Assembly (NCBI GenBank): GCA_002698785.1
Contig: PAAG01000014.1
Location: 224,745 to 288,744, forward strand
DNA: 64,000 nt
Origin: Verrucomicrobiales bacterium
Lineage (GTDB): Bacteria; Verrucomicrobiota; Verrucomicrobiia; Verrucomicrobiales; DEV007
Direction of reading: 5' to 3'
Position numbers and translations under genes: made by a program. Below the pieces are notes generated by a model. That model saw nothing but the letters and a program-made list of their open reading frames with translations. It was not told where the DNA came from and searched no databases. The number at the start of each line of letters is the position of its first letter. Position 1 is the stretch's first letter. Positions 42,786 to 51,854 of the stretch are shown piece by piece.

Positions 42786-43160
42786 TCAGGAAGACTCATT
42801 TGATGAATCGTCATCGGGAAGGTCAATTTCGCCAATCTCGTCGAGAATGTTCAAGACACGAACGCCCCTTTCAATCGAGTCATCGGCGAAAAATGTGAGC
42901 TGTGGAGTATAACGAAGTACGACACGTTTACTCACAACTCCCTGGATGAAACCGTGTTTCGCATTGAGTTTTCGAACTACGTTCGCCCTGTCTGTCTCAG
43001 AGCCAATCACCCCTATGTATACTTTCGCAGCCTTGAGATCTACTGCCGTTTCCACTGCATGGACAGTGACAAGCATATTCGGAAACTCGAAATTCTTCTC
43101 AATGCAGGAGCTGATTTCGCGCTTTAGAAGCTCGTTAATGCGGGAGATTCGCTGGCTCAT
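42786..43160 (-). CDS. rbfA: Ribosome-binding factor A
   Basis: 124-aa KH-fold protein needed for maturation of the 30S 5' end. Typical start: RISRINELLKREISSCIEK. The core is VTVHAVETAVDLKAAKVYIGVIG, and the C-terminal family part is KRVVLRYTPQLTFFADDSIERGVRVLNIL. Ends in a short acidic Asp/Ser tail. ATG at 43160. Third gene of the nusA-infB-rbfA-nrnA operon, 66 nt after infB. Confidence 0.95.
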   Translation of the reverse strand: MSQRISRINELLKREISSCIEKNFEFPNMLVTVHAVETAVDLKAAKVYIGVIGSETDRANVVRKLNAKHGFIQGVVSKRVVLRYTPQLTFFADDSIERGVRVLNILDEIGEIDLPDDDSSNESS

Positions 43161-43180
43161 GACCGGATATCGTTAAAATA

Positions 43181-43207
43181 AAACGCTCCCGCCACTCGCC
43201 GGGACGC
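43181..43207 (-). terminator. Weak hairpin in the infB-rbfA spacer
   Basis: On the minus strand, a GCGTCCCG/CGGGAGC stem (5 bp plus two beyond a bulge) is followed by GTTTTATTTT, just before the rbfA start. It may reduce read-through into rbfA and nrnA; evidence is only the fold. Confidence 0.4.
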
Positions 43208-43226
43208 AGAAAATCGTCCAGAGGGA

Positions 43227-45299
43227 TCAGAGCGTTTGCTCTAGTTTCTCCAACTCGTAGCACTCGATGATATCATCTTTCTGGTAATCGTTGAACTTAC
43301 CAAGCTTGATACCACATTCGAGACCATTCTTGACCTCTTTGACCTCGTCCTTGAATCGACGAAGAGTTGACATCTTGCCGTCGAAAATTGGGACTTTGTC
43401 GCGAAGGACGCGTGCCTGTGCCGATCGAGTAACTTTTCCGTCGGTGACGACACAACCTCCCACTTTGCCACTGGAGAGCTTGAAGACTTCCAGGATCTTG
43501 GCATGACCGATCACGTGCTCACGAGTCTCGGGGTCCAGAAGGCCAAGCATGGCCTCTTTGACCTGATCAATGAGCTCGTAAATGATAGAAAACAGCTTCA
43601 CCTGCACGCCTTCTCGCTTCACGATTGGCTGTGCCTTCGATTCCACCTTGGTATTGAAACCAATAAGAATGGCATCAGAAGCACTGGCGAGAAGAACATC
43701 TGCTTCAGTAATCGGTCCAGCACTTTGACGAAGAATGTCGACGGAAACTTTGTCGGAATCGATATCCATCAAAGATTTCTCGATGGCTTGAAGCGAACCC
43801 TGTGCATCCGCTTTAATGATGAGCTTCAACTGGGTCTTCTTACCCTGCTCAATGTTATCAAATAAAGTCTCGAGAGCTGATTTCTGTTGTGGGCGAAGTT
43901 TCTCCTGTCGAAGCTGCTCCTGACGTTCATCACTGAGCTTCTTCGCCTTACGCTCGTTCTCCATTTCGACGATCTCGTCGCCAACTGAAGGGACACCAGA
44001 GTATCCCACCACCTCGATCGGCATAGCAGGACCAGCGGATTTCACGCGCTCGCCAACATCATTGATGAGAGCCTTCACTTTGCCTGAATGATTTCCACAA
44101 ATGAATGCATCACCCGTGTTGAGCGTCCCGGTTTGAATGATAACCGTAGCAGTAGGCCCTTTACCAGGCTCGGTCCGGGCTTCGATTACGGTTCCCCGGG
44201 CAGGGCCATCGGCATTTGCTTTCAATTCCAGCACTTCCGACTGGAGGTGAATCATCTCAAAAAGATCATCGAGGCCAGTTCCGTCTTTGGCAGAAACTTC
44301 CACACAAATCGTTTCGCCACCCCAGTCTTCTGGGGCAAGGTCGGCCTCCTGAAGCTGGCCTTTGACTTTGTTCACGTCAGCCCGCGGAAGATCGACTTTG
44401 TTGATCGCAACAATAATAGTCACTCCCGCAGCACGGCAGTGATCAATTGCCTCAAAAGTAGTAGGCATGAGACCATCGTCAGCCGCCACAACAAGCACTA
44501 CGATGTCGGTGACATCTGCACCGCGGGCACGCATCTCGGAAAACGCGGCGTGACCGGGGGTATCAATGAAAGTAACCGTTTGATCGTTTCGAGTGATCTG
44601 GTATGCCCCGATGTGCTGAGTAATTCCCCCAGCCTCACCTGCTACCACTCGAGAGCCTCGATATGCGTCGAGTAGAGAGGTCTTACCATGGTCAACGTGA
44701 CCCATGAAAGTAACGACGGGCGGACGAATCGAGAGCTTGTCTTCCTCGACTTCTTCGATCGCCTCAGCTTCCGGCTCCTCAATAACTTCCTCAACCTTAT
44801 GAACTCCAGCGCCCTTCTCCCGCTTTTCTTTCTCAAATACGAATCCGTGTTTCTCGCACACCTGGGAGGCGATATCGGGCTCGATAGAGGACTTTGGATT
44901 CACGAAAACATCCAACTCGATCAAATCCTTGATCAGCTTGAATGCCTTCATACCCATCATCTCGGCCAGTTCGGCGACGATGATAGGAGGCTTGATGTGA
45001 ATAATCTTCTCATCGCCGACTTCTTCCACTGCGTTCTCAGCTTCCTCTTCTTCCTCCTGCGGCTTCTCCTCTTCAACTTCCTTGTTGATACCGGCAATTT
45101 TCGTTACCGGATCTTCTTTGCCGAGATGTCCGTACACAGAGCCAGTTTCGGGAGCCGGAGAAGTGCTCCTACCTTTGCGCGCAGACTTCTTCTCCTCCTT
45201 TTCAAAAAGGTTTAGAGCGTTCGCCTTCTGCTTGTCTAGAGACTCGGTCTCGTCGGCAGCTTCTTTGCGGTCTGTAGCAGTGGTATCTTTTCGAGGCAT
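43227..45299 (-). CDS. infB: Translation initiation factor IF-2
   Basis: GTPase that brings initiator tRNA to the ribosome. The acidic, low-complexity N-terminus is short for the family. The IF2_N fold ([24 protein letters not shown]) begins at about residue 106. The G domain has GHVDHGKT (G1), [11 protein letters not shown] (G2), DTPGHAAF (G3), NKVD (G4) and SAKDG (G5). Domains II-IV follow, ending [32 protein letters not shown]. 690 aa, ATG at 45299. It lies 108 nt after nusA; the spacer holds a hairpin (8-bp arms GAAACCTT/AAGGTTTC at 45314-45338) near the start. Confidence 0.97.
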   Translation of the reverse strand: MPRKDTTATDRKEAADETESLDKQKANALNLFEKEEKKSARKGRSTSPAPETGSVYGHLGKEDPVTKIAGINKEVEEEKPQEEEEEAENAVEEVGDEKIIHIKPPIIVAELAEMMGMKAFKLIKDLIELDVFVNPKSSIEPDIASQVCEKHGFVFEKEKREKGAGVHKVEEVIEEPEAEAIEEVEEDKLSIRPPVVTFMGHVDHGKTSLLDAYRGSRVVAGEAGGITQHIGAYQITRNDQTVTFIDTPGHAAFSEMRARGADVTDIVVLVVAADDGLMPTTFEAIDHCRAAGVTIIVAINKVDLPRADVNKVKGQLQEADLAPEDWGGETICVEVSAKDGTGLDDLFEMIHLQSEVLELKANADGPARGTVIEARTEPGKGPTATVIIQTGTLNTGDAFICGNHSGKVKALINDVGERVKSAGPAMPIEVVGYSGVPSVGDEIVEMENERKAKKLSDERQEQLRQEKLRPQQKSALETLFDNIEQGKKTQLKLIIKADAQGSLQAIEKSLMDIDSDKVSVDILRQSAGPITEADVLLASASDAILIGFNTKVESKAQPIVKREGVQVKLFSIIYELIDQVKEAMLGLLDPETREHVIGHAKILEVFKLSSGKVGGCVVTDGKVTRSAQARVLRDKVPIFDGKMSTLRRFKDEVKEVKNGLECGIKLGKFNDYQKDDIIECYELEKLEQTL

Positions 45300-45407
45300 A
45301 AGTAAATGGTTGTGAAACCTTTGATCCCAGAAGGTTTCAAGAAAGGTTATAGTCTGTAATCAGTAAAAGCTTTGTCAAATCGAGAAGTCCGGGGGAAGTC
45401 GGGAATT

Positions 45408-46787
45408 TTATTCCCCTGCCTGAATTTCTTCCTTCTCTTCTTCAGCGTCTTCGCTGGCTTCATCAGAGGGTGCTTCTTCAGGCGTATCAGAAGAGTCACT
45501 GGATTCCGGGGCATCGCCCTCATCCGCTGCCGGTTCCTCACCTTTGACAGCTGCGACTGCTTTTTGTTGGATTTCTTTTCCTTCTTCCACGGAAACTTCC
45601 AGAATGTCTGCCACATCGACTTCGTCGAGGTCTTCGGCAAGCATCTCGATGCTTGTCACACCACCACGAACGAGGTTTTCGGCGATCTCCATCTCAATGT
45701 TAGCTTCTTCCGCGATCTTGGAAGCAGCTTCAGCAACCTGCGCCTCAAAAGCTTCGTGCGCAGACTCGTCTTTCTGGACTTGCACGTCCCAACCGACGAG
45801 ACGGGCTGTGAGGCGAGCGTTCTGCCCACGACGGCCAATCGCCTTTGAAAGCTCCTCTTCTTCTACTGTGACACGAACGGAGTTTTCCTCTTCGTTCAAC
45901 GTGATAGTCTTTACCTCAGCTGGCTTGAGCGCCTCTTGAACGAACGCTTTCACGTCTTCGTTCCAGCGGATGATGTCCACTTTCTCGTTATTGAGTTCGC
46001 GAACGATATTCTTAACGCGAGCACCACGAAGCCCAACACAGGCTCCGACAGGGTCCACTTTCTCATCAGCACTGTAAACGGCGACTTTGGTCCGGTAGCC
46101 TGCCTCACGAGCGAGTGAACGGATTTCCACAGTGCGATCGGCGATCTCGCTGACTTCCGATTCAAAGAGTCGACGCACGAAATTCGGATGGCTGCGTGAG
46201 AGAATGATCTCTGGCCCGCGAGGCCCGTTTTCTACAGCAACAACGTAGGCTCGAATTCGATCTCCAACATTGTATTCCTCAGTAGAGACACGTTCGCGCT
46301 GGTGCATGACGCCTTCGAACTTGCCCAGATCGATGTAAACATCTCCGCGCTCAAATCGACGAACAGTCCCGCTGACGATGTCGCCCGCACGGTCTTTGAA
46401 TTCGTCGTAAATCATCTCTTTCTCCGCCTGGCGGAGACGCTGCATCATGGTCTGCTTGGCTGTCTGGGCAGCAATACGGCCAAAATTCGCTGGAGTGATA
46501 TCCACTTCCAGTTCTTCGTCTACGTCGATTCCCGGTTTCAGACGTCGAGCCGTAAAAATGTCGATTTCGTCATACGGGTTCTCGACGCGATCCCTGACGA
46601 GCAAGGTGGCAAAGGCTCGGATATCTCCCTTATCAGGGTCGATGTGAATGCGCATTTCGCGGGCCGGCCCGATACTCTTACGAGACGCCGAAAGAAGGGC
46701 TGTCTCAAGCGCCTCCACCATGGTTTCACGCTTGATACCCTTTTCTTTTTCGTAGTACTCGAAAAGTGCTAACAGTTCGTTTGTCAT
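45408..46787 (-). CDS. nusA: Transcription termination/antitermination protein NusA
   Basis: RNA polymerase-binding factor for pausing, termination and antitermination. Order: NusA N-terminal domain (1-125), S1 (GDIVSGTVRRFERGDVYIDLGKFEGVM), KH1 and KH2 (DPVGACVGLRGARVKNIVRELNNEKVDII; SKAIGRRGQNARLTARLVGW), then an acidic C-terminal region with one degenerate helix-hairpin repeat (NLVRGGVTSIEMLAEDLDEVDVADIL) and a Glu/Asp/Ser tail. 459 aa, ATG at 46787. It heads the operon. The usual rimP gene is absent upstream; instead there is a leader with a possible short peptide and a terminator. Confidence 0.97.
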   Translation of the reverse strand: MTNELLALFEYYEKEKGIKRETMVEALETALLSASRKSIGPAREMRIHIDPDKGDIRAFATLLVRDRVENPYDEIDIFTARRLKPGIDVDEELEVDITPANFGRIAAQTAKQTMMQRLRQAEKEMIYDEFKDRAGDIVSGTVRRFERGDVYIDLGKFEGVMHQRERVSTEEYNVGDRIRAYVVAVENGPRGPEIILSRSHPNFVRRLFESEVSEIADRTVEIRSLAREAGYRTKVAVYSADEKVDPVGACVGLRGARVKNIVRELNNEKVDIIRWNEDVKAFVQEALKPAEVKTITLNEEENSVRVTVEEEELSKAIGRRGQNARLTARLVGWDVQVQKDESAHEAFEAQVAEAASKIAEEANIEMEIAENLVRGGVTSIEMLAEDLDEVDVADILEVSVEEGKEIQQKAVAAVKGEEPAADEGDAPESSDSSDTPEEAPSDEASEDAEEEKEEIQAGE

Positions 46788-46817
46788 TTCTCCAACTAGA
46801 TCCTTTGATAATGAGAC

Positions 46818-46868
46818 AAAAAAAAGCGGGCATAGCCCACTTAATCAAACCGGCAGCAATTCAGCCGG
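46818..46868 (-). terminator. Leader terminator (attenuator-like) upstream of nusA
   Basis: On the minus strand, between the likely promoter region and the nusA start, there are two hairpins: CCGGC/GCCGG at 46850-46868, and an 8-bp stem AAGTGGGC/GCCCGCTT (one G-T pair) with a 3-nt loop at 46824-46842, followed by eight T residues at 46818-46825. The second is a standard intrinsic terminator that transcription must pass to reach nusA. It suits feedback by NusA, which itself affects termination. Confidence 0.7.
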
Positions 46869-46872
46869 AATC

Positions 46873-46923
46873 TCAAGATTGCAGGAACGCGAACATATCG
46901 CGTCCCGTTTCTTTAGGCAACAC
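46873..46923 (-). CDS. Possible 16-aa leader peptide of the nusA operon
   Basis: A GTG codon at 46923 preceded by GAGGGG with a 6-nt spacer opens a reading frame of MLPKETGRDMFAFLQS ending in TGA. It lies directly ahead of the two leader hairpins. The ribosome-binding site and position fit a leader peptide, but there is no obvious run of a regulatory codon and no comparison was possible, so this is a hypothesis. Confidence 0.3.
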   Translation of the reverse strand: MLPKETGRDMFAFLQS

Positions 46924-46970
46924 GTAATTCCCCTCAATTCAACTACTAAAATGCGTGTTTCTTTAGTTCG

Positions 46971-47657
46971 ATGGACCGAGAATTAATTCAAGCTGTCAGT
47001 TTTGACGCTGCAGGAACGCTCATTCACCTGGCATCACCTGTGGGAGAAAGTTATGCAGGGGTGGCAAGAGAACACGGAATAGAAGCCGATCCGGACCAGC
47101 TAAATGATGCTTTTCGTGCCGTTTGGAAGCGCACTCCCCTGCCCTTTTCGCCTGAATCTCACATCCGCGATCCGAACGAAAAGGCATGGTGGTCCAGGCT
47201 TGTTCGGTCCGTCTTCGAAGAAGTTGGAGCCGAACTACCCGATGCGGACGAGTATGGAATTTTCTTCGAAGATCTTTATGATCACTTCGAAAGACCGGGA
47301 ACCTGGGTCGCCGATCCCGATGCCCTGGAGGTAGTGAACACTGTTTCGAGCGCCTTCCAGACATTCGTCCTTTCGAATTTCGATGCCCGGCTACGGCGTA
47401 TCCTCAGCGATCTCAATCTGCTCAATGCCTTTGAAGCAGTCATACTTTCCTGCGAAATGGGCGCCTCTAAGCCGGATCCGAAGATCTTCGAGGCGGCTGC
47501 TTCTCATGTCGGAATTACGGCTCCAGAGATTCTTCATGTCGGGGACGACCCCATTTGTGACTGGCAAGGAGCGGAAGAGTCTGGATTCCAAGTTTTTCGC
47601 GTGGGAAAGGGCCACGCAAGACTCGGTGAATTATTAAGAGAACTTTCGCTTGCGTGA
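46971..47657 (+). CDS. HAD-superfamily hydrolase
   Basis: 228 aa from the ATG at 46971. Motif I SFDAAGTL has the nucleophile aspartate D12, with a helical cap domain at about 20-110. Motif II is FVLSNFD, motif III the lysine in SKPDPKIF, and motif IV HVGDDPICDWQGAEESG. The arrangement matches the HDHD3/REG-2-like branch of haloacid dehalogenase phosphatases. Substrate unknown. Divergent from the nusA operon and upstream of tRNA-Lys. Confidence 0.9.
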   Translation: MDRELIQAVSFDAAGTLIHLASPVGESYAGVAREHGIEADPDQLNDAFRAVWKRTPLPFSPESHIRDPNEKAWWSRLVRSVFEEVGAELPDADEYGIFFEDLYDHFERPGTWVADPDALEVVNTVSSAFQTFVLSNFDARLRRILSDLNLLNAFEAVILSCEMGASKPDPKIFEAAASHVGITAPEILHVGDDPICDWQGAEESGFQVFRVGKGHARLGELLRELSLA

Positions 47658-47733
47658 TGCAAATCACTGATTACATTGCGCGCCCGTCCCGGCTGACCTT
47701 CGGGACCTTACCGCGCGTGTCTGTGCGGTATGT

Positions 47734-47806
47734 GGACGGATAGCTCAGTTGGTAGAGCAGTTGGCTTTTAACCAATTGGTCCTGGGTTCGAGTCCCAGTC
47801 CGTCCA
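47734..47806 (+). tRNA. tRNA-Lys (anticodon UUU)
   Basis: 73-nt cloverleaf: acceptor GGACGGA/TCCGTCC, D stem GCTC/GAGC, anticodon stem GTTGG/CCAAT with loop CTTTTAA (anticodon TTT), T arm CTGGG TTCGAGT CCCAG and discriminator A. The CCA end is not encoded. Its 3' half is repeated at 54081, marking it as the attachment site of the downstream mobile element. Confidence 0.96.
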
Positions 47807-47815
47807 CTCCTTTCT
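47780..47815 (+). repeat. Left attachment repeat (attL)
   Basis: 36 bp identical to 54081-54116, covering the tRNA-Lys T arm, the acceptor 3' strand and nine bases beyond. Similarity continues with two mismatches to about 47826 (GAGAC on both sides). Confidence 0.9.
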
Positions 47816-47826
47816 TTCTCAGAGAC

Positions 47827-48394
47827 TTACAGAGAAAGCGCATTCAAATCAGACGGCTTGATAACACTAGGATAACAAATCCGAGATTATCCGAAGATGT
47901 CCAGACTGGGGAAAGCGTGGGCAAAACGGTGCAAATTTGGCCAAAAATGGCGGAGATAGCAGCAGTTTGCAGCAATTTGGGCGAGATTTTCAGAGAATAG
48001 AGCCACTGTAACCGCTAATTATCTTCATGCGTACAGTCGGGAAATGCTTTCCCCACGAAAAGAATCGCCTCCACTGGCGAGCGTATTCAGCAATTTACCA
48101 GAAAGAGAACAGCTAGGTGCCAGTGGAGGCGGGCAGAGAGTAACAAGCCGTTCGAACAGGCACAAGAACAAACGCGCCGGTCTGCCCCCAAGGGAAGGGT
48201 GTGCTCGCCTCCCTCGCTTGTCAGAATGACCGACCCGTCCCGCCCCTCCCTGGTAGGGTGGCGTACATAGCGATCCCAATTACAATTCACAGGCGCAAAA
48301 AATTTGCCTCGCGCACGGTCTTTCACTGAACTATGAGAAAACCATTCTATGTTGGAGGAACTACCGTTTTCCAAGCACCCATAATCGCAGAGAA
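47827..48394. other. Gene-free left end of the element with an inverted repeat
   Basis: About 570 bases without a convincing gene. It holds the GATAACA pair at 47860-47877 and a perfect 13-bp inverted repeat (CGCCTCCACTGGC at 48066-48078, complement at 48119-48131, 40-nt spacer). There is also a G/C-rich stretch at about 48160-48260 whose short reading frames look spurious. The promoter of the protease gene should lie near its right end. The inverted repeat might be a replication or excision site. Confidence 0.4.
47860..47877 (+). other. Paired GATAACA sites, left arm of the element
   Basis: Two direct copies of GATAACA spaced 11 bp start to start, 45 bp inside the left attachment repeat. 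The same pair, same orientation and same spacing occur at 53967-53984. They look like integrase arm-type binding sites. Confidence 0.5.
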
Positions 48395-50035
48395 ATGAAG
48401 CAAAGAAGACAAAACCTTTTCTATGTGAGCAGAGCCGGAAATGTTTCAGGTCCGTTTGAGATAAATGAATTGCTGCGAATCTATTGCGGGAAGAAAATTC
48501 AAGAGAAGATCCTAGTCTGTCGAGAAGGAAGTGATGTTTGGGAGAGCATTCAAACAATCTCCGAAAACATCCGTCAAAAACGGGCCAATAGAATACTTAT
48601 CGCGACAACAATTGCCTTATCTTGTGTCGTGGTCGCTTCTCTTATCATCTTTTCCTCAAGCACTGAGCCATTTGTCGGTAGCGAAAAAACAGAGCTTCCC
48701 CGAGCAACGAAATTAGAGGAAGGAAATCAAGAAAGCGAAGAAGCAAGGAATGCAGCGAAAATAAGCGAACTCAAAGCGGAGAATAGTATAGTGAGAGAAG
48801 AGAACCGGCGGGTCCTCGACTCCAAAGGTGCTTTGGATTTACAATTGGCTGAAGAAAAAAGGAAAAATGCAAGAGCCGAGAAACTCATTCAGGCCCTCGG
48901 ACAAATAGCCCATGATAACCTTACGAAAGAAACAAAGATTTCTCGACGCCCAACCAAGATCGACGTCAGAGTAATTGTCGATCAATCGGCGGAATTTGGC
49001 ATATCTGAAAGCTGGGTGCGTGGAGTCGTAAATCCAATCATCGAATCCTCGGGATATAAATTGAGCAACGAATTTGGGGAGGATGCGCCTTGGGTCTTTA
49101 CTGTGTATATTCAAAGCATGCCCATTACCAAGGGAGTAAACTCAGCTTATCATATTGATGTTTCTCTCGACGCATTCTGCTTGCTCGCAAAAAAAGTACA
49201 CCCCGTTCCAATTTATCAATCAGGTGTGTTAGGATATGCGGGAGTTAAATCCGACTACTATTCAACTATCCGAATCAGCCTTGATTCGTCCACACGAGAG
49301 GCCATTGGTAAGCTTTCAGAAATCCCAGTTGAGCCAGATTCTGTAAAAGAAGCAGAGCAACTTTCAGAAATTATTAACGAAGCTGGATATGAGTTATTCC
49401 CCACTTCACGACAACAATCGCATGGATCTGGGATACTTCTCTCCAATCGCCATGTTTTGACGAACTCGCACGTGGTAGGAATTCACAAAACCGTAACCAT
49501 TTACACCGAACTCTCGGACGCCAATGGAATTAAAGCTTTGAAATTGGCAGCCGACGAAAACCTCGATCTTTGCGTTCTGGAATTGAAGGAGCCCGTAGAG
49601 TCCGAGTTAGACCTTCCTAATTTTGCTTCATCCTCGCAACTGCAATTGGGAAAACGAGTCTACGGTTTTGGCTTTCCCCTAGTCTCACTCATGGGAGAAG
49701 GCGTGAAATTTACCGAAGGCTCGATAAGCGGAGAAGAGAATGAAAACTACATTCAAATCTCAGCCCCAGTGCAGCCGGGAAACTCCGGCGGTGGTCTATT
49801 CCTTGAATCCGGGGAGCTTTGCGGGGTCATATCTGCCACTCTAGCTCCATCAGTTGTGATCTCTTCTTCCAACGCAATACCTCAGAACGCAAACTATTCT
49901 ATTTCAATACAGGCTGTCCGTGATTTTCTATATGCTCATGGCTTGCACTCATTGGTAAGAGAGAACAATGAAGTAGGACGCCAGTTTTCACGAGATAGCG
50001 CGAGAGTTCTGGCCGTGCGGATAGTTGCCAATTGA
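48395..50035 (+). CDS. GYF_2-transmembrane-trypsin-like serine protease, element cargo
   Basis: 546 aa from the ATG at 48395. Residues 8-55 form a GYF_2-type domain (FYVSRAGNVSGPFEINELL...LVCREGSDVWESI). A single membrane helix spans about 66-88, then a coiled coil to about 170, an unrecognised domain (about 185-315), and a trypsin/HtrA-fold protease at about 335-530. Its triad is complete: H359 in LTNSHVVG, D391 in ENLDLCVLEL and S464 in PGNSGGGLF. The protease should lie on the far side of the membrane from the GYF domain. It is the only gene of its strand in the element and is A+T-richer than the host genes. A role in element maintenance or anti-phage defence is possible; nothing in the sequence proves it. 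Confidence 0.85.
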   Translation: MKQRRQNLFYVSRAGNVSGPFEINELLRIYCGKKIQEKILVCREGSDVWESIQTISENIRQKRANRILIATTIALSCVVVASLIIFSSSTEPFVGSEKTELPRATKLEEGNQESEEARNAAKISELKAENSIVREENRRVLDSKGALDLQLAEEKRKNARAEKLIQALGQIAHDNLTKETKISRRPTKIDVRVIVDQSAEFGISESWVRGVVNPIIESSGYKLSNEFGEDAPWVFTVYIQSMPITKGVNSAYHIDVSLDAFCLLAKKVHPVPIYQSGVLGYAGVKSDYYSTIRISLDSSTREAIGKLSEIPVEPDSVKEAEQLSEIINEAGYELFPTSRQQSHGSGILLSNRHVLTNSHVVGIHKTVTIYTELSDANGIKALKLAADENLDLCVLELKEPVESELDLPNFASSSQLQLGKRVYGFGFPLVSLMGEGVKFTEGSISGEENENYIQISAPVQPGNSGGGLFLESGELCGVISATLAPSVVISSSNAIPQNANYSISIQAVRDFLYAHGLHSLVRENNEVGRQFSRDSARVLAVRIVAN

Positions 50036-50157
50036 AGCTTTCATCCATTAGAACCCGCTCCACGTGCCGCCATTTTCAGAGTGTTACATTTTGCTTGGCT
50101 AAATAGGTGCCTACACAGCAGGAGAGGCGGGAGGGAGCATTCATACAAGGATACCGG

Positions 50158-51561
50158 CTAGGACTGGACAGAGTCAGCAGACAGTAGTTTCAGATCTCTG
50201 CGAATCGTCTGGTAGGTGCATGTCAATCCTGCCTGATTCGCCATTTCCGCCAGAACCCTCAATGGGGGCTTGGGAGAGAGAGAAGAGATCGTTTCAGCTA
50301 ACCACTTCCGACGGCACTCACGGCGTTCCTGGGCCTCTGTAGGGGCATTCTCGCGTTCTTTCCGCAATGACTCTGGAATAATGGTCTGTAGCCCCATATC
50401 TCTGGCTTTTGTGTGAGAGATTGCCAACTGCAAACAGACGGTGCCGTGCTTCCACTTTCCAGCCTCGTACCGCTCTTCTCCATTCTGATTGAGAACTGCG
50501 TTCACGATTTCAGAAAGAGGCGTGTCGTTTGGCTCGCTGGGATAGGGAGGAATGCATTTCCTTGCCATCCTCTTGAGAGAATTGGTAACTTCTTTCGGTG
50601 CTTCGTTCGCAACAAACAAACACGTGGCGTAGTTTCGTAGCATCAGGTGCCGGAATCCTTTTTTTATCAATCCGTGCTTGGCAATGATCTCCAAATCAGT
50701 TGCTCTCTTCCGATTCAATCCGATGTGCCCTGCCTTGCCTCTCCCTCCATTGTCAGGCTGATTTCGCCGAGCTTTCCCCTGCTTTCGTTGCATCCCGAAA
50801 TGCTCTTCAAGCTCGGTCATAGTGTAGGTGGGCGGTTTTCCGTCTCCTAGGTATTGCACCACGAATCGAACTGGCTGACCGTTTCGGTGCTCTGAATTGG
50901 GAACACGAAGTATGCGGGCGGCATCCTTCGCGGCAGGATCGGGAGCAAGTGACAGAAGGGCTTTTTGAAATGCCTTGTTGATTTGCTTATATCGCCTTTG
51001 GTCTCGCGAGAAAGCGGGCGGAGGGTCACCGGTCCCCTTTTCATTCTCCAAGAGCCAGAACACATACACGCCCCTTCCAGAGCGAGCGAAAATGGAGGGC
51101 TGTGGGATCTCACCCTCATCCGCAAGTTGCCCCACTTCAGCCATTGCCTCACGCCATGTCTTCCACGAGTCAGGAAAGTCGGGTTTATCTTCCATTGTCC
51201 GCCCGACGTCCAAATCGACATAGCAAGCGTTCAAGGCCCTGAGGAATCCACAGTTTTTTCCCATCCACTTCAGGAAAGGAAGTCCGTTGCCCTTCGCTCC
51301 TGGCCAATATCCATTGACCGTGCTGTAAACGTCCTTCTTACCCAAGACTCTCTCCGCGACCTGGCTGAAATGGCTCTCTATGCAGTCGGCTTTTATCGCA
51401 CCCATCATCTTGAATCCGCCGCTCCTCTGTTCGCCAAGTTCGTAGAATCCTACGTAAGCGTCATTCCGGCGGTGAATCAGCTTTAAAAGGTCTATGGTCT
51501 CCCGAGCTAGAGGCGCGTCGTAATGCTTGGGCGTGTCTGCGTCGATCTGAGGTGCCCTCAT
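50158..51561 (-). CDS. AEP-type primase/replication protein of the element
   Basis: 467 aa from the ATG at 51561, which overlaps the upstream alpA-like gene by 4 nt (ATGA); an ATG at 51585 is also in frame. The archaeo-eukaryotic primase pattern is seen: NACYVDLDVG with metal residues D116 and D118, PSIFARSGRGVYVFWLL (the GxGxYxxW strand) and AKDAARILRVPNSEHRNG (basic motif). A helix-turn-helix-like segment lies near the C-terminus (LRVLAEMANQAGLTCTYQTIRRDLKLL). No helicase domain is attached. It should prime or initiate replication of the excised element. Last gene of the integrase operon. Confidence 0.8.
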   Translation of the reverse strand: MRAPQIDADTPKHYDAPLARETIDLLKLIHRRNDAYVGFYELGEQRSGGFKMMGAIKADCIESHFSQVAERVLGKKDVYSTVNGYWPGAKGNGLPFLKWMGKNCGFLRALNACYVDLDVGRTMEDKPDFPDSWKTWREAMAEVGQLADEGEIPQPSIFARSGRGVYVFWLLENEKGTGDPPPAFSRDQRRYKQINKAFQKALLSLAPDPAAKDAARILRVPNSEHRNGQPVRFVVQYLGDGKPPTYTMTELEEHFGMQRKQGKARRNQPDNGGRGKAGHIGLNRKRATDLEIIAKHGLIKKGFRHLMLRNYATCLFVANEAPKEVTNSLKRMARKCIPPYPSEPNDTPLSEIVNAVLNQNGEERYEAGKWKHGTVCLQLAISHTKARDMGLQTIIPESLRKERENAPTEAQERRECRRKWLAETISSLSPKPPLRVLAEMANQAGLTCTYQTIRRDLKLLSADSVQS

Positions 51562-51815
51562 TCCGCCCCCCCTTCTCTCTCCCATGCTGCGGCGCTGACA
51601 CAGGACTCTATGTACGCTAGAAGGCTGGCGCGATCGATGAGGCGGGTTCCTCGAACCTGGTATGACTCCCGCAGGCAGGAAGACCTTATCTTTCCTTCTT
51701 TGATAAGTTCGTAGAGCTTTGAGCGAGATATCGAAGTGATCTGAACAGCTTCAGAAACTCTGAGCCACAGCTTATCTTCGATCCGACAGTGGGGATGTGA
51801 TGTTGAAGTTGTCAT
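51558..51815 (-). CDS. AlpA-like excisionase/regulator, helix-turn-helix
   Basis: 85-aa protein. Its core LWLRVSEAVQITSISRSKLYELIKEGKIRSSCLRESYQVRGTRLIDRASLLAYIE is the MerR-like winged helix of the excisionase (HTH_17/AlpA) family: first helix, SRSKLYELI recognition helix, then the wing and a conserved Arg. Such proteins direct excision or activate element genes. ATG at 51815. Translationally coupled to the primase gene, with an inverted repeat in its own promoter region. Confidence 0.85.
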   Translation of the reverse strand: MTTSTSHPHCRIEDKLWLRVSEAVQITSISRSKLYELIKEGKIRSSCLRESYQVRGTRLIDRASLLAYIESCVSAAAWEREGGAE

Positions 51816-51854
51816 TGACGGTCGCTAACGTCCGCCAATCGCATTTATGATGGA

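Noticed and set aside
47683..47733. GTCCCG/CGGGAC and ACCGC/GCGGT stems between the HAD gene and tRNA-Lys, considered as a small RNA
   Set aside because: Short stems in G/C-rich DNA without a promoter, T-run or known RNA pattern.
48025..48279. Short G/C-rich frames at the left end of the element (84 and 61 codons on opposite strands)
   Set aside because: Low-complexity Pro/Arg/Leu-rich translations on both strands with no ribosome-binding site; typical spurious frames.
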